Counted from the first letter of the stretch, positions 11,601-24,925 are shown. The stretch is 64,000 bases of DNA from Adiantum capillus-veneris (GCA_014529385.2 CM043951.1:113506469-113570468); one strand, 5' to 3'. Notes: generated by a model not told the origin, from the sequence alone. Translations and numbers: made by a program.

Positions 11601-13230
11601 TGTAATGGAATTAGCCTATTCAACTTGAGAATAGCGGAAATTAATGAGAATACTTTCGAGAAATAACTTTGTGAGCATAGCGGGTAGAAATAATTGAAGA
11701 TAGCAACATAATCATAGCAATTAGTTAACTTGGCATGAACAATACTTTTGCAAGAGAGAGAATTTAGAGAACATGACAACAGTTGAGGACCGGATTTATG
11801 TGGAGCCGGTCCCCCCTTCAATAGGCATTTGTATTATGATTTCTCCCATTAAGAGAGACTTGTTACAATACATTCTTTGTGTTCCTTGTGACCTAGGTGA
11901 TGCAATGAAGATGGAAAGCTTCATGCATCACAATCATAGCATAACATGAACTTGAAGAAAGCTTTAATTGTCCCAAGCCTCAGTCCCAAGACCTCAAACA
12001 CCTTCGAAGGTGGAGAGAGCTAGCAAGGAATGAGGGTAGGGAAGAGGAAGAAGAAACATTTTATAGGAGAAAGAACTAGTTCCTCACTTATCATACTCTT
12101 GTTGCTAGCATACATAATAGCATAGTAATGAAGAAGAAGGAGATGACAAGCTCAAGCATTGAAGCATGGCTCTTGGTTGGATTTGCACTCCATAGCCAAG
12201 AGTGTTGGTGTAGGCTCTCAACCTCTACTTGCTTGGAGAGGGAGCTCTTGCACTTTGCATAGCACACAATGAGAGTGATTGTGAGTGTGTGTGGGTGAGT
12301 ATACCCCTCAAGCAAGCCCCTAGCTAGCTTGGGTCAACCCCCCCTTGTATCTCATGCTTGAAGCTCATTGGACCCTCCCAGGCCTAGCCAATCATGAGCA
12401 GGAGGCATTACAAGCAGTAGGGGTAGCCTTGAGACAAGTGTCCCCCTTTCCTTTTTGAGAGAGAGGGCTAGATAAATGCTAAAATAATTAGATAATTCAT
12501 GTAATTTATCATTGGACCCCTTTGAAGCTTAGCCAATAGGCTTCAAGCAACACATGAAGGTAACATGGGTAGGGGCCTAACATGTGTCCTTGCTGCCTCT
12601 TCAAGTTGGGGCTTCCCTTGTGTGTGTGAGTGGGTGTTCTCTCTCTAGCCCCTAGGAAAAGGGCTCGCCCCCCCTCTTGTAGGAATGCTTTTGAATTTAG
12701 GTGATCAAGCACCTTACTCACCAAGCATGACAAAGCACTTGAACTAGGGGGTGTTCCCACAAGCATCTCAGGAAAGCTTCTCAAGGCACCTCAAGTACCT
12801 TAATCATGCAGCAAGTCAAGCACCTCAATCATGGATCCAGTCAAGCACCTCAAGCATCTTAATCAAGCACCTCAAGCATGAAAAACACCTCAAGCACGAC
12901 AAGCACCTCAAGCAAGACAAGCACCTCGAGCTTGGGCCGGGTTCCCACCTCAAGCTCAGCCCTAGCTTACCTAAGGTCAAAGGACTTTTACACACATTTA
13001 TTGGAGGTCTTCAATGAATCTAACCCTAAGGTCTTATGCTCCATTGGTTAGCCTTGCTCTTTGATAGACCATCTCCCTTTTGGGCCCCTTTACCATTGGC
13101 CCCGTGTTGAGATAGATCTATAAGCACATATCTATATCTTAACACTTGTTCCCGTTTATTCTCCCACATTAAGCTATCAATTTAATATGAGAAAATCATT
13201 TGGGTTGGTTAGATATTAGATTTTATGACA
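11601..13230 (-). repeat. 5' LTR of the chromovirus
   Basis: 1630 bp partner of 4623-6234. TATA box (CCTATAAAATG) near 12058-12066 on the minus strand. Confidence 0.95.
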
Positions 13231-13832
13231 ATTATTTTACATTTTCAGAGTATAATGAAGCTTTTAAGAAGCTGGAATTGCTTCAGGCTGATGTGCACCG
13301 GAATGAAGGTGCCAACCACCTAGTTGAAAAGCTTAAAGGCCAGTTGAAAGATGCAGAGGATGCATTACTAAAGGCAGAAGGTAGCGACGATGTTGTGGAT
13401 GCAATGAAGGTGGGGCAACTTAAAAATACTCTCGGCAGGTTGTTGCTAGCACTCCAAACATTGCAAGTGGTAGTTGAGGAGAAGGCACCACTTGATGGTG
13501 TGGATAGTGCTCTAAAGGAGAGAGATTTTACACAGGAAGTGGAGGAGTGTGCACATGCACGGATGGATTTTGTGAAGACCATGCAGGTCAAAAGAAGTAC
13601 AGTTTTTTTGTCTATACCTCTGCCGAAAGTTCCACCTAGGGATATTGCCACCTTGCCTTTGGACAAAGTTTGCAGTGCGTGTGGGTTGACGATGTACGAT
13701 GATGATGCACTTGGCATGTTTTTGATGCCCTACAATCATGTCTTTCACATGTATTGTTTTGGCCATATTGTTGCAAGCAAAGGAACATGCATGGAGATGG
13801 GATGCATAAAATCGATTTTGACTACCATGCGG
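13231..13832 (+). pseudogene. Plus-strand transposon gene: coiled coil and RING-like zinc motif
   Basis: Open throughout. It begins in frame after the ATTAT duplication (FTFSEYNEAFKKLELLQADV). About 100 residues are Leu/Lys/Glu-rich and coiled-coil-like (KLKGQLKDAEDALLKAE, QLKNTLGRLLLALQTLQVVV). A Cys/His cluster follows in the pattern C-x2-C-x18-H-x2-H-x2-C-x2-H-x7-C-x4-C, with the core MPYNHVFHMYCFGH. This resembles the RING-like ends of trafficking and ubiquitin-ligase proteins, although one usual Cys is absent. The second gypsy element interrupts the exon after MEMGCIKSILTTM; the frame resumes at 23862 and ends at a donor at 23953. Its role is unknown; a scaffold or ligase function would be inference. 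Confidence 0.65.
13829..13832. repeat. Target site duplication GCGG (left copy)
   Basis: GCGG precedes the LTR at 13833 and follows it at 23858-23861. The next target base is T, as is the first LTR base, so a 5-bp reading (GCGGT) is possible, but the inner LTR copy shows that the T belongs to the LTR. Confidence 0.8.
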
Positions 13833-15835
13833 TGTCAAGAAATTTGCGGTCTTGCCAGGAAAGCACCGGGCTTATGGCTGTGAGAGTTTGTGAGAGAACT
13901 CAACAAAAACTATATGAAGGAGTTAAACCATAGATGCCATGAAGACTAGGGTTTGGAAAGAAGTGCAATCAAAGAAGACTCACTCTTTCTCTCTTGCATT
14001 CACACACACAAAGAAAGAACGCAAAAGAGAATGTCAAAACAATACGAAGATGAAAACATCAAGGCTATGGTCATATCGTATCATGGGTAATATGAAAGGG
14101 TTAATGGATGAGTTAATGGCATTCAATCTTGGCTGACCAAATAGGCTACAAATTGTTGTTTGGAATTGTAGTTTTGTGCTTACCATAATATATATATTTT
14201 GTCTAGTGATTGGGATTAATTGTGTGTACAAATCCTCTTGGTTCATAGCAAGATAACTACGCTTACATCAAAAAAATAATTATAGTCTATGAGAGGTAAT
14301 ATGATGGGATCTGGTGATAGAAGTATTTCATTGAGCCTCTCAGGGCCGAAGAGAAACACTATACGTTGTTGAAAGTGTATTTTACGGCTAATCCATACGT
14401 TAATTCTAATAGATCGTACAGAGTGAAAGCGATAGAAATGATCATCATGTGGGTTATTCATCTAGGATAGTATGTGAGAAATGTAGATATGAGAGAAGTG
14501 AAGAGATGAGAAGTTTCCCTCCCAAGCCCTATTCTTGCTCGTAGGCAATAAGGATACTGCGGGGAGAAATGTACCTGTAGCAAAGAGAACCTAGAGAGGA
14601 TGAATTACTAAGAATGAGAGAGATAGGTTTGGTTAAGGAGATGAGATTAGATACATATATATATGTTGGATTAGAGATGAAAATGAAAACAACAAGAAAT
14701 CAAGAAAACATCAATGTAGAACACATCGTACTTGAAACCCTTCGGCACCATTATTGATGGGAGAGAGAAGAAGAGTGGATAATTCCACTTTGATTGATAC
14801 ACCAAGTGCAAGACCTTCTTTGATTAGAGTTGATCTTCCAAGGTTAGCTTGTTGCAAGAATGGCTAGTCTCCCTCTAGGAAAAAGTGTAGGCTTGGGCTT
14901 ATGTTAATGGCTAAGTACAATTAGGCGTTACTACTCACTCCCTCATGAATTCCTCTCATCAATGGCTTGAATGCTTGAGTTCTTTCCAAGGAAGAAGAGG
15001 TCCCATTTTATAGGTAAAGGGAACCCCCAAGGGTTTACACAAGAAGAGAGGAGCCAGTGTGAACATGAATTGGAAAAGTTGGAAATGAGCTGTCCTTGCA
15101 TGATGTGGGCAGACTGGGTCCAGTATTTTGATCATATCTCCTCAACCGTGGCTCCAAATAAAAAAGTAAAAATATGGGCAAAAACTTCAGCTCATTAGCT
15201 ACGATTTTCATTTTAAAATCGTTTTCCAATTCGGATTGGAACCTTGTGTAAAAACTTCATCAAAATAGGGTCCATTTATGGCAGCAAAAGTCTTCATGTG
15301 GTCTCCTTAGCATAGACTTTCATTTAATTCACAAGGACACCTCATGCCATATGAAAGCATGACATTGCTCCTTGATAAATTTTTGTAATCATGCTTGCAA
15401 TAATGCATTAAAATAAGTGTATCTTTGAAATCATGCCACCTAGTGTTCCACTAGGATTTGATTCTCTCCTAGTAGCTATTTAAAAAGAAATATAAGAAAA
15501 GTATAAAAAATACGTAGAATATATATATATTGGAGTTTACCCTAGATATAGGATCTAGCTAGGGTGTGAGATGATAATGAAATAGTAAAAATAAAGAATC
15601 TATGCTTTTTGCCCCAAGTTAAAGAGGCGGAACTATTGATGCTTTTCCCATAGTATTTTCTGATGGTAAAGTAAGGATAGGTTACCCTTGAGAAAAATAA
15701 TAGGATGAGATAGAAGGCTTATTATTATACTTAAATATGCATATGTACACTATAGGAAATATAATTATGTATCTAAAAAATACAAGATAGATCTTGTAGC
15801 ATGCGTTCCCACTATGTACGTGTCGCAGCACGACA
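13833..15835 (-). repeat. 3' LTR of the second gypsy element
   Basis: 2003 bp, partner of 21853-23857. It contains a TATA box (CCTATAAAATGG, minus strand, 15002-15012) and, downstream of it in element direction, two tandem leader modules (14034-14461). Confidence 0.95.
14034..14461 (-). repeat. Two tandem copies of a protein-like leader module (3' LTR)
   Basis: Two diverged copies of about 210 bp each, seen best in translation: TTICSLFGQPRLNAI in one and QQRIVFLFGPERLNEIL in the other, both followed by P-x-ILP and a short hydrophobic tail before the stop. Related single copies lie at 41850-42025 and 54181-54408 in other elements. The same pair is at 22055-22482 in the 5' LTR. Confidence 0.75.
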
Positions 15836-15889
15836 TCCACCCCCTCTAAACCTGCACATCCTCCGGTATATGCCACATTGTCTCTTTGT

Positions 15890-18800
15890 AAGATTAGACC
15901 TCTTGTACATCTTTCTTGTCTTCTTCTTCACTGGATGATTCGAGAGCTTCATGTTCACTTTGATCTTCACCTGTGTTTTTCTCTTCTTCCTCATCCATAT
16001 CTTCTAGATCATTGTCTCCTCTTCTCTTAAACATTTTAATCCTTTTTCCTGCAATGGGAATCTTTACTTCTGTACCATCTAGTTCAGACAAGCTGTAAGT
16101 AGCATTTTCATGCACATGCTTTACAACATACGGTCCAAACCATCTTTTTGAGAACTTACGCATGACTGTGTGCTGGTTATCAAGGCTACTATCATACACT
16201 AAAACCCAGTCACCTTTGTCAATTGCTTTGCTCCTGAGTCGATGTCGCTTATCAAAATAGTCCTTGTTTTTCAACCTTGCATTTTTGAGTCGTTCTTTTG
16301 CAGCTTCAATGTCTCCAGGTCTTCTCTCTAGCTGCCTTATACGCAGTGCAAGGAGATCTTCCCTACTAAGCCCCTCTTGCCAAGGTAGTACATTCCATGT
16401 GGGAATTGTATCCTCAATCGGCATCACTGGCTTTTGACCATGCATTAGCTCCGCAGGCATGTAGCCAGTTACTGAGCTATGTGCTGTACGATCAGCCCAT
16501 AAAGCATATGGTTACAATTTTGGCCACTCACCAACTCTTCCTTTGCAAGCCTTGGCCAAAGATTTGATGATAGGAGGATACCCTCTTTCACTCTTTCCAT
16601 TGCCTTCAGGGTTGTAAGCTGTAGTAAGAGAAAGCTTGATCCCTAATCTAGAAAAGAACTCCCTTGCTTCTTCGGCATCCAGTTCACCTCGATCTGCAGT
16701 GTTTTTCCCCACACAACCATAACGGCAAATCACCTCATCAAGAAGGAATTTGCACACAGCTTCTGTGGTCTTAGCTCTTAATGCTCTTCCTTCAACCTGG
16801 TTAGTTAGGTCCTCTCGTGCAAGAACCAAGTATCTCATCTGCCAGAGTCCTAAAGGCATCGTGACTAGATCCACAACCCATTTATAGTGCATGGATAGTG
16901 GATATGTAGGGTGCAATACATCACGATGTCGAACATTTGAATACATTTGACAAGTTACACATGACTCTACAAACTGAGATACATCTTTATACATACCCTT
17001 CCACCAGTATTTTTCTTTCAACTTGGAGAAGGTTGCCCACACACCCCTGTGTCCAACCCATAGACTCTCATGAAACTCTTGCATGAGCTTTACTTGAGTC
17101 TCTTTTTTACATATAACCCGTTGTGGTGTAGCACCCTTTTGTTTAGTATGCTTCTACAAGTAACCATCCCTTTAAAAGTACCCATATGCTTTCCTGCGTA
17201 TCCTCTTGAATTCTTGTTCAGACCAATCATCCTGTTTTGTTAGAGTACTCAAGTACCTTCCAATAGAAATCCAATCACCTTCATAAAGATCTTTCAAGAA
17301 CAATTCAAGTGAATTAGTCATGCAGACATTGTTACCTTTGACATGAGAGATAGAATAGAATTTTGTGCCTACATCATCTACCTCATCAATCATTTGTGAC
17401 TCATCTTCATACCTTGCCCTTGATAGCATATCTGCCACTGTATTGTCTTTACCTGCAATGTTCTTAAACTCGGGATTTAAGGACTTAATGTAGGCAATCC
17501 ACCGCAACATAGCAATGTCTGGTGTTGAGCAGCTTGTAATCATCCCAAGAAGTGGTAGACAATCTGTTTCTACAACCACACATGCACCAATTAGGTACTC
17601 TTTCCCACTTTTCAAGGCTGTAACCATACCCCATAACTCTCTCTTTATCTGTGGATAGTTTCTTTGGCGAGCACTTAGTACCTTTGCTCCAAATCTTACC
17701 ACATACCTGTGTCCTTCTTTGTCATCTTGCACTATTGCCCATCCAATCCCTGTAGGACTGGTATCTACTGTCACAATCACTAGCCTTTGACACTCATAGT
17801 CTACCTTTCTCAAAGTCGTTGCTGACTGGAGTAACTCCTTTAGCTTTTTCATGGATTTTACATGTGCTTCTGTCCATTTAAACTTTTGATTCTTTCTAAG
17901 CAGCTGATAAAGAGGATCAACTACATGTGCATAATGTGGAATCCAAATAACATAGAAGACACATGCTCCCTGAAACCTTCTAACCTCAGTGATGCTAGTG
18001 CATGTTTCTTTCATTCTTTGGATGGCATCTACCTTTGATGGACAAGGTTTCCTACCATATGGCCCGCACATGTGTCCCACAATGAGCACTTCTTTGACAC
18101 CAAACATAGACTTTTTCCCTGACAATGTAAGATTCACTTCTTCCAACCTAGACAAAATTTTATCACAATCATTTATGTGATTTACCACAGATCTGCGACA
18201 TCCCTTGAGATCCAAAGCTTCATCTTTGTCACTTTCTTCACATCCTTTGATAGGCAAATCATCAATGAAAGGCATTGTGATTTGAGGAATAAAGTCACGT
18301 AAGACCTTATTCATCCCATTCATCATATGTGCAACCGAGTTGGTTGCTCCCTGTGGCAAGTTGGTACACATCCTTACCAAACCCAAAGGTGTCCTCATGG
18401 TTGTCAAGTCTCTGCTTTCGATTGAAAGCTAAAATTGATCATACCCTGAGTAGAGATCCCCCATTGAGTAGATTGCCCTCCCTGCAAACGCCTCTGCAAA
18501 TTCATCCACAATTGGACCTGTTCCTACATTTCTAATTGTCACCTTGTTCACTGGTTGCATATCTTGGATGAAGTGTAGAGAACCATTCTTCTTTGGAACT
18601 GTGAACCACCTGTTTGAGTATGGAGCACAAGAAGGTTCCAAGATTCCCATTTTGATTTTCTCATTCAGTAGCTCTACTAACTTTGGCGAATGAGCCTTTG
18701 GGACCGGAATAGGCCCCTGATTCCAAGGCACATGAGGTATTGTGAAAATTACCATAGGAGCTACAATAGAAGGATCAACACATCCTATCTCATGTGGCTC

Positions 18801-20860
18801 AAATGCAAAAGCCTTACCATGCTTTGAAAGCATTTCTTTGAAGCACTTTGTCTCCTTCTGTGTTAGAAACTCCTTGCGGCCAATCTGCAAGTCTTGGAAA
18901 GACTCCTTTGTGAAGGTATGCCCAATTTTTTTTAGGATTCCTCAAACTTGGTTGTAAAGAAGCCTGCTCAATCTTTTCCCTGTTGTTGGGTGGTAAGGGT
19001 GAAGCTACTGGTTTCACCTTCTTTGCTACACTCTTGTATTTAGTTTCAACATGGACTTCTGGGCCAACTGTTTGGCTTTCTTTAAAGGCTTCTATTACTT
19101 GATACATTTCCATAGAGCAAACTTCCACAACTTCATTTTCAAGATGCAAACTAGACCTCATTATAGCATCAAGCTCACCCATAGTATCTACAAAAGAAAC
19201 TTGTTCACACAAACCCAAAACATTTTCAGTAGGCTTTAGCAACCCACTCTTTTTCATGCCTATTTGTACATTATGCACATATTGCCTCTCATATCTCTTC
19301 AAATCTTCAAGTTTTGTAAAACATACTGATCCATTCCTTGTTACCAAGGAGCTCATCGAGAAAGTTTCACCTATTTTTGGATCAAGCGAGACCCTTTTTC
19401 TTTCTGTACCACTACAATCCCGCTTTACAATGGTACTTGGCCAAAACCCATCATTTCTCTATGATCATGAAACTCTTTGCTCACCTTTGGTAGAGGATGT
19501 TCTCTGAGGTTGTCACGATTTCTTTCATGGTTTACACAAACTGTGAGAAATTGGACAGCACGTTTACCATCTTTGCTACGTATCCTAGCATATGCTGAAC
19601 CATTGTCCATTACCTTTGTTTCCATTCGAACTCCCACAATGTAGGGCTGTCCAAGGATGAGATGGTATGAAGATGTATCCTGTACAAAGAAGTTTTGGTC
19701 AATCTTTACATCACCTATTGTTACCTTCACACCTGGACATGCTGCATACAATTCACCGGATGAATTGTTTGCCACTTTTACCATCGAGCCATGATCTGTG
19801 TCCATCGGCCATTTGCACTTGTTGTAGAGACTCTTTGACATTATGTTTATTTCTGAACCATGGTCAATCAAGGCAACAAATGGCTCTTCAAGATCACCTA
19901 CCTTGACCAAAGTTTCTGTAGTAGCCCTTGCCCAATGACTTCGTGAATAGTAACTCCTAGGAATATCTTCAACTTCTTCATCATCATTTGAGAAATGCAC
20001 TTGCTTCACTCTCCCACTAGATTGGTAGCATCCTACCATATCTCCATCATTCTCCTTATTTTGCAGTTGCATCCCTTGTGTCTTCGAGGTTTCCCCTTCA
20101 ACCTGTGGACGAGAAACTTCAGCAAGGGTTTGCCTCTTCCTCTTGATGATGTCAATGATCTCCTCGTGGAATTCACGCTTTGCAATGCCAAGAACTTCTC
20201 CCAGAGTGAACTCAATCTTTCTATTCAAGATCCTTTCCTCCAAGACTTTCTTTAAATCTGTAGCAACCTCAATATCAGATTGTAGTTTATAAGTTGGGCC
20301 TTTTGTCTTACCTTTTGTTGGCTCTTTCTTCTTTCCTGTTGTAGACTCCTCCATGAGTACTTCAGGTGGAGATGCTCCTTTCGTTGAGGGTGTTTGAGAA
20401 GGAATTGAGTCACTTCTTCCCCTAGTTCTAGAAGCTCTTTTTGATGGTCCTTCATCAGCATTCTCACGTCTGCGCTTCTCTTCTACAATTGCCTCATTTT
20501 GTTGGCATTTTGTAATGTAGGCATGCACTGACAATGAGTCCACTGGATCATTCCATCCTGTTTCTAGACGTATGCAATCACCTGCTTCATGTAGAATCTC
20601 ATTTGTAAGCTTTCCCTTTTTAGCTAATTGCATGACATTTTGCCAAATTTGACCATGATGGTCACTCACTTCTTCATCACAAAAATGCTCAATTTTTACT
20701 CCATAAGTAGCTGCCTCAACTGAAGAGGTGGCATGCTTAGTTGCCATATCTTCAACTAAGGTTTGCATTCCCCCCTTCCCAAAGTTAGTTCTCAAGGGTA
20801 GACCTGTGTCTCTTAAGTGGATTTTACCATCCTTAAAAAAGACAACATCTTTTGACAAAG
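15890..20860 (-). CDS. Pol region of the second gypsy element
   Basis: Fossil pol. Protease is marked by ALIDHGSEINIMSKSLY and LILGQPYI. The reverse transcriptase part shows YSMGDLYSGYDQF and LPQGATNSVAHM, with MPFIDDLPI as the catalytic-box region. RNase H reads IVTVDTSPTGIGWAIV, ending with KNIAGKDNTVADMLSRA. Integrase has the zinc-binding part (CVTCQMYS) and core (VVDLVTMPLG, TAYNPEGNGKSERGY), with a C-terminal basic and acidic tail. Many internal breaks. Confidence 0.85.
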
Positions 20861-21149
20861 CATCACTAAAATCATCACAATCCCTTCTTACATGGTGTGT
20901 ACTATCACACCAAATACATCTATTAACAAACCCTTCTTTGGGCTGTTGTCTTTGCCTAGGAAGGGGCCCTGATGGTTGGCCTTTTTCTTAAAGCTTTGCA
21001 AGCTTCACCTTCAAGTCACGCATTCCCTTCACAAGCTCATCTAGCTTGGACTCATCAAACTTAGGAGCGATAAAAGTAGGCTTTACCATTTTGTCAAGAG
21101 TTGAGGTGGAAGGACTTGTAGTGTTTAGTACCATCTTGTCCCTTCTTCT

Positions 21150-21815
21150 TTGTCATTTGGCAAGCAGTGAGACAGCACCTTCAACCTCATTCCAGTCGGT
21201 CTTTAGTCCTTGCTCAACATCTTTATCTTCAAGAAGAAGCTCCAAATTTTCTTGAAACTCTTTACCTGCAGCTTGTAAGAAAAGATCTGTCTTCTCTGCA
21301 TCTAGTGTGGCCCTTTCTGTCCTTGTGAGTTGTGCATAGCGCCGCTCAAATTCCCTAAGTATTTCTGTTATTGGTAGTCCTTGCTTGGCTTGACTACCCA
21401 TTCTAAGAATGTCCTTTTGGTCACTCTCTCAGAGTCCTCCATGAAATATTCCTCCTTTAAAGCTACTTTGAGTTCTTTCCAATTTCTCCCATGCCCGTCT
21501 TTAATTGCCCTAACATGCTCCCTAATTTCTGGAGCAACAACTAGCTCAAAGCTTTGAATCATCTCACCTTCTGGCACGCGATGCATCTCCATCTCCTTCA
21601 CATACTCGCGTAAGTACTTGGTTACATGTTTGCCATTGAATTGATCCATTCTGTTGACGACCGCTTGTATGGCCTTCGTTGCTGAAATCTCCCTTCTTTC
21701 AGTGGCATGTTGTTGTTGCATGAACATTGCAAATGCTTGAAACATTTGCATTGTTGTTGGGTCAAAATGCATACCCTGTTGCTCAACATGATCACCCATG
21801 GTTACCCACAAACTC
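21150..21815 (-). CDS. Gag region of the second gypsy element
   Basis: Fossil gag just inside the 5' LTR. It includes a Gln/Met-rich start (MQMFQAFAMFMQQQHATE) and a capsid-like stretch (KYLREYVKEMEMH, RTFLEWVVKPSKDYQ, LREFERRYAQLT). Not intact. Confidence 0.65.
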
Positions 21816-21852
21816 TCACCCTGGCAGTTTCATGTCGGGTTCACCAAAAATA

Positions 21853-23857
21853 TGTCGAGAAATTTTGCGGTCTTGCCAACAAAGCACCGGGCTTATGGCT
21901 GTGAGAGTTTGTGAGAGAACTCAACAAAAACTATATGAAGGAGTTAAACCATAGATGCCATGAAGACTAGGGTTTGGAAAGAAGTGCAATCAAAGAAGAC
22001 TCACTCTTTCTCTCTTGCATTCACACACACAAAGAAAGAACGCAAAAGAGAATGTCAAAACAATACGAAGATGAAAACACCAAGGCTATGGTCATATCGT
22101 ATCATGGGTAATATGAAAGGGTTAATGGATGAGTTAATGGCATTCAATCTTGGCTGACCAAATAGACTACGAATTGTTCTTTGGAATTGTAGTTTTGTGC
22201 TTACCATAATATCTATATTTTGTCTAGTGATTGGGATTAATTGTGTGTACAAATCCTCTTGGTTCATAGCAAGATAACTACGCTTACATCAAAAGAAAAA
22301 TTATAGTCTATGAGAGGTAATATGATGGGATCTGGTGATAGAAGTATTTCATTGAGCCTTTCAGGACCGAAGAGAAACACTATACGTTGTTGAAAGTGTA
22401 TTTTACGGCTAATCCATACGTTAATTCTAATAGATCGTACATAGTGAAAGTGATAGAAATGATCATCATGTGGGTTATTCATCTAGGATAGTATGTGAGA
22501 AATGTAGATATGAGAGAAGTGAAGAGATGAGAAGTTTCCCTCCCAAGCCCTATTCTTGCCCGTAGGCAATAAGGATACTGCGGGGAGAGATGTACTTGTA
22601 GCAAAGAGAACCTAGAGAGGATGAATTACTAAGAATGAGAGAGATAGGTTTGGTTAAGGAGATGAGATTAGATACATATATATATGTTGGATTAGAGATG
22701 AAAATGAAAACAACAAGAAATCAAGAAAACATCAATGTAGAACACATCGTACTTGAAACCCTTCGGCACCATTATTGATGGGAGAGAGAAGAAGAGTGGA
22801 TAATTCCACTTTGATTGATACACCAAGTGCAAGACCTTCTTTGATTAGAGTTGATCTTCCAAGGTTAGCTTGTTGCAAGAATGGCTAGTCTCCCTCTAGG
22901 AAAAAGTGTAGGCTTGGGCTTATGTTAATGGCTAAGTACAATTAGGCGTTACTACTCACTCCCTCATGAATTCCTCTCATCAATGGCTTGAATGCTTGAG
23001 TTCTTTCCAAGGAAGAAGAGGTCCCATTTTATAGGTAAAGGGAACCCCCAAGGGTTTACACAAGAAGAGAGGAGCCAGTGTGAACATGAATTGGAAAAGT
23101 TGGAAATGAGCTGTCCTTGCATGATGTGGGCAGACTGGGTCCAGTATTTTGATCATATCTCCTCAACCGTGGCTCCAAATAAAAAAGTAAAAATATGGGC
23201 AAAAACTTCAGCTCATTAGCTACGATTTTTATTTTAAAATCGTTTTCCAATTTGGATTGGAACCTTGTGTACAAAATTCATCAAAATAGGGTCCATTTAT
23301 GGCAGCAAAAGTCTTCATGTGGTCTCCTTAGCCTAGACTTTCATTTAATTCACAAGGACACCTCATGCCATATGAAAGCATGACATTGCTCCTTGACAAG
23401 GTTTTGTAATCATGATTGCAATAATGCATTAAAATAAGTGTATCTTTGACATCATGCCACCTAGTGTCCCACTAGGATTTGATTCTCTCCTAGTAGCTAT
23501 TTAAAAAGAAATATAAGAAAAGTATAAAAAATACGTAGAATATATATATATTGGAGTTTACCCTAGATATAGGATCTAGCTAGGGTGTGAGATGATAATG
23601 AAATAGTAGAAATAAAGAATCAATGCTTTTTGCCCCAAGTTAAAGAGGCGGAGCTATTGATGCTTTTCCCATAGTATTTTCTGATGGTAAAGTAAGGATA
23701 GGTTACCCTTGAGAAAAATAATAGGATGAGATAGAAGGCTTATTATTATACTTAAATATGAATATGTACACTATACGAAATATAATTATGTATCTAAAAA
23801 AATACAAGATAGATCTTGTAGCATGCGTTCCCACTATGTACGTGTCACAGCACGACA
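21853..23857 (-). repeat. 5' LTR of the second gypsy element
   Basis: 2005 bp partner of 13833-15835. TATA box near 23023-23033 on the minus strand. The leader modules at 22055-22482 lie between the predicted transcript start and gag. Confidence 0.95.
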
Positions 23858-23861
23858 GCGG

Positions 23862-23952
23862 TCTTTGGTGATCCTTGGTAGTACGAATGCCAATTTCGAA
23901 GGAGTGCAATCAGACACCAAACCCTCATCAGTGCCCTTAAGCATGGACCATG
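23862..23952 (+). pseudogene. Plus-strand transposon gene: end of the RING-like exon
   Basis: Continues the frame broken at 13832 (RSLVILGSTNANFEGVQSD and on to SMDH), ending at a donor (CATG followed by GTATAC). The donor leaves one base that pairs in phase with the acceptor before 24967. Confidence 0.6.
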
Positions 23953-24035
23953 GTATACACCCTGCTGCTTTTAGTAGCTTTGAGCTTAAATTTATCTATT
24001 TTTTTGAGTTTTTGTTATCAAGGGAACCCTACTAA

Positions 24036-24600
24036 TTGTAGATACTAATACAAGACTGGTAGCTACTAGTACAATACTGGTATCTACCACTCTCATAGTG
24101 GCAGCTGTCATGCTAATCCTGGTATAGCTAGCTACCAGTATGGCTATGGATACCATTATTCCATGAGCTACTATTCTCCCATGGAAGTCTTTCTGGTGGC
24201 AAGGTAGCTACCATTCTTCAACTACTCTTTTAGCATGAAACTCTTGCTGGTGACAAGGAAGTTGTCACTGTCGACCCTAGTAGCTACCAGTATAATAGTG
24301 GTAGCTACCATTCTGCCAAGGAAGTCCTGCAATTGACAAGGTGGCTACCAAGATTGCATTGGTAGCTGCCATTTTGCCAAGGAAGTCGTACAAGTGACAA
24401 GGTGGCTACCAGGATTGCATTGGTAGCTTCCATTCTGCCATGAGCTTCCATTCAGCCAAGGAGGTCCTGCAAGTGACAAGGTAGCTACTAGGATAACAGT
24501 GGTAGCTACCATGATAACATATGTAGCTACCATGATGGCAGGGGGCAAGGTAGCTACTAGGATAGCATTTGGTAGTACTGGTAGCTTCTATTGTCATGTT
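24036..24600. repeat. Dense GGTAGCTACC palindrome array
   Basis: Dozens of variants of the self-complementary decamer, often as GTAGCTACCA-spacer-TGGTAGCTACC. They lie in a probable intron between the donor at 23953 and the acceptor at 24966. The region from 24240 onward has a second copy starting near 27207. Confidence 0.85.
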
Positions 24601-24668
24601 GACCCTTCATGTAACTTGAAAACTTGTTCTTAATTTCTTATTATGAAGAACAAAATTCAAGGTGTTGG
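24240..24668. repeat. First copy of a tandemly duplicated segment
   Basis: Matches the chain 27207-27388, 35089-35239 and 44010-44118, which is a single stretch once two LTR elements are set aside. The shared text includes GACAAGGAAGTTxTCACTGTC near the start and GAATTCAAGGTGTTGG or its near match at the end. Confidence 0.75.
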
Positions 24669-24739
24669 TACATGCTGAGAAGGAAGATGTTTTAGATAAA
24701 GGTTGTTGCCAAGATTTTATTCTGTTAACCACCACTGTT

Positions 24740-24925
24740 AGATTGCTTACTACTAGGATAGCATTGGTGGCCCCTATGTCATCTTGGTAGCTCTCAGTCA
24801 ACCAGCTACCAGGATGGCATTGGTAGCTACTAGGATACTGCTGGTAGCTATCAATGCTTGCCTGGTAGCTTCCACTATCATGCCTGGTAGCTTCCACTGT
24901 CATGTTGTAGCTACATGTAACTTGA
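24740..24925. repeat. GGTAGCTACC-type repeats before the acidic exon
   Basis: Further palindrome variants (CTTGGTAGCTCTCAG, TGGTAGCTACTAGG, CCTGGTAGCTTCCACT twice) just upstream of the acceptor at 24961-24966. Confidence 0.75.

Larger units (their letters stand above)
4623..13230 (-). mobile_element. Ty3/gypsy chromovirus, nested in the DNA transposon
   Basis: Fossil element on the minus strand with LTRs 4623-6234 (3') and 11601-13230 (5'), each starting TG and ending CA and flanked by ATTAT. The primer-binding site next to the 5' LTR reads TGGTATCAGAGC, the initiator-methionine tRNA type. A purine-rich tract (AAGAGAGAGG) adjoins the 3' LTR. Parts in order are gag, protease, reverse transcriptase, RNase H, integrase and a C-terminal chromodomain, which defines chromoviruses. 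It is broken, with about four breaks. The LTRs differ by roughly 1 percent by eye plus one short length difference in a tandem region, so the insertion is young. It sits inside an exon of the plus-strand transposon gene, in opposite orientation. Confidence 0.95.
13833..23857 (-). mobile_element. Ty3/gypsy element with about 2-kb LTRs, nested in the DNA transposon
   Basis: Fossil element on the minus strand with LTRs 13833-15835 and 21853-23857 (TG...CA) and GCGG target duplications. A purine tract (AGAGGGGGTGGA) adjoins the 3' LTR. The region inside the 5' LTR (TTTTTGGTGAACCCGACA) is the likely primer-binding site; I cannot name the tRNA. Parts in order are gag, protease, reverse transcriptase, RNase H and integrase. 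No second RNase H and no chromodomain is seen, so the lineage within Ty3/gypsy is open. It is broken, with about six or seven breaks. LTRs differ by roughly 1.5 percent by eye, so it is recent. Its LTR carries two tandem copies of a leader module shared with other elements here. Confidence 0.93.

Noticed and set aside
24345-24597. Small frames rich in VATYAIMVAT-type peptides
   Set aside because: They are translations of the GTAGCTACC repeat array, not proteins.
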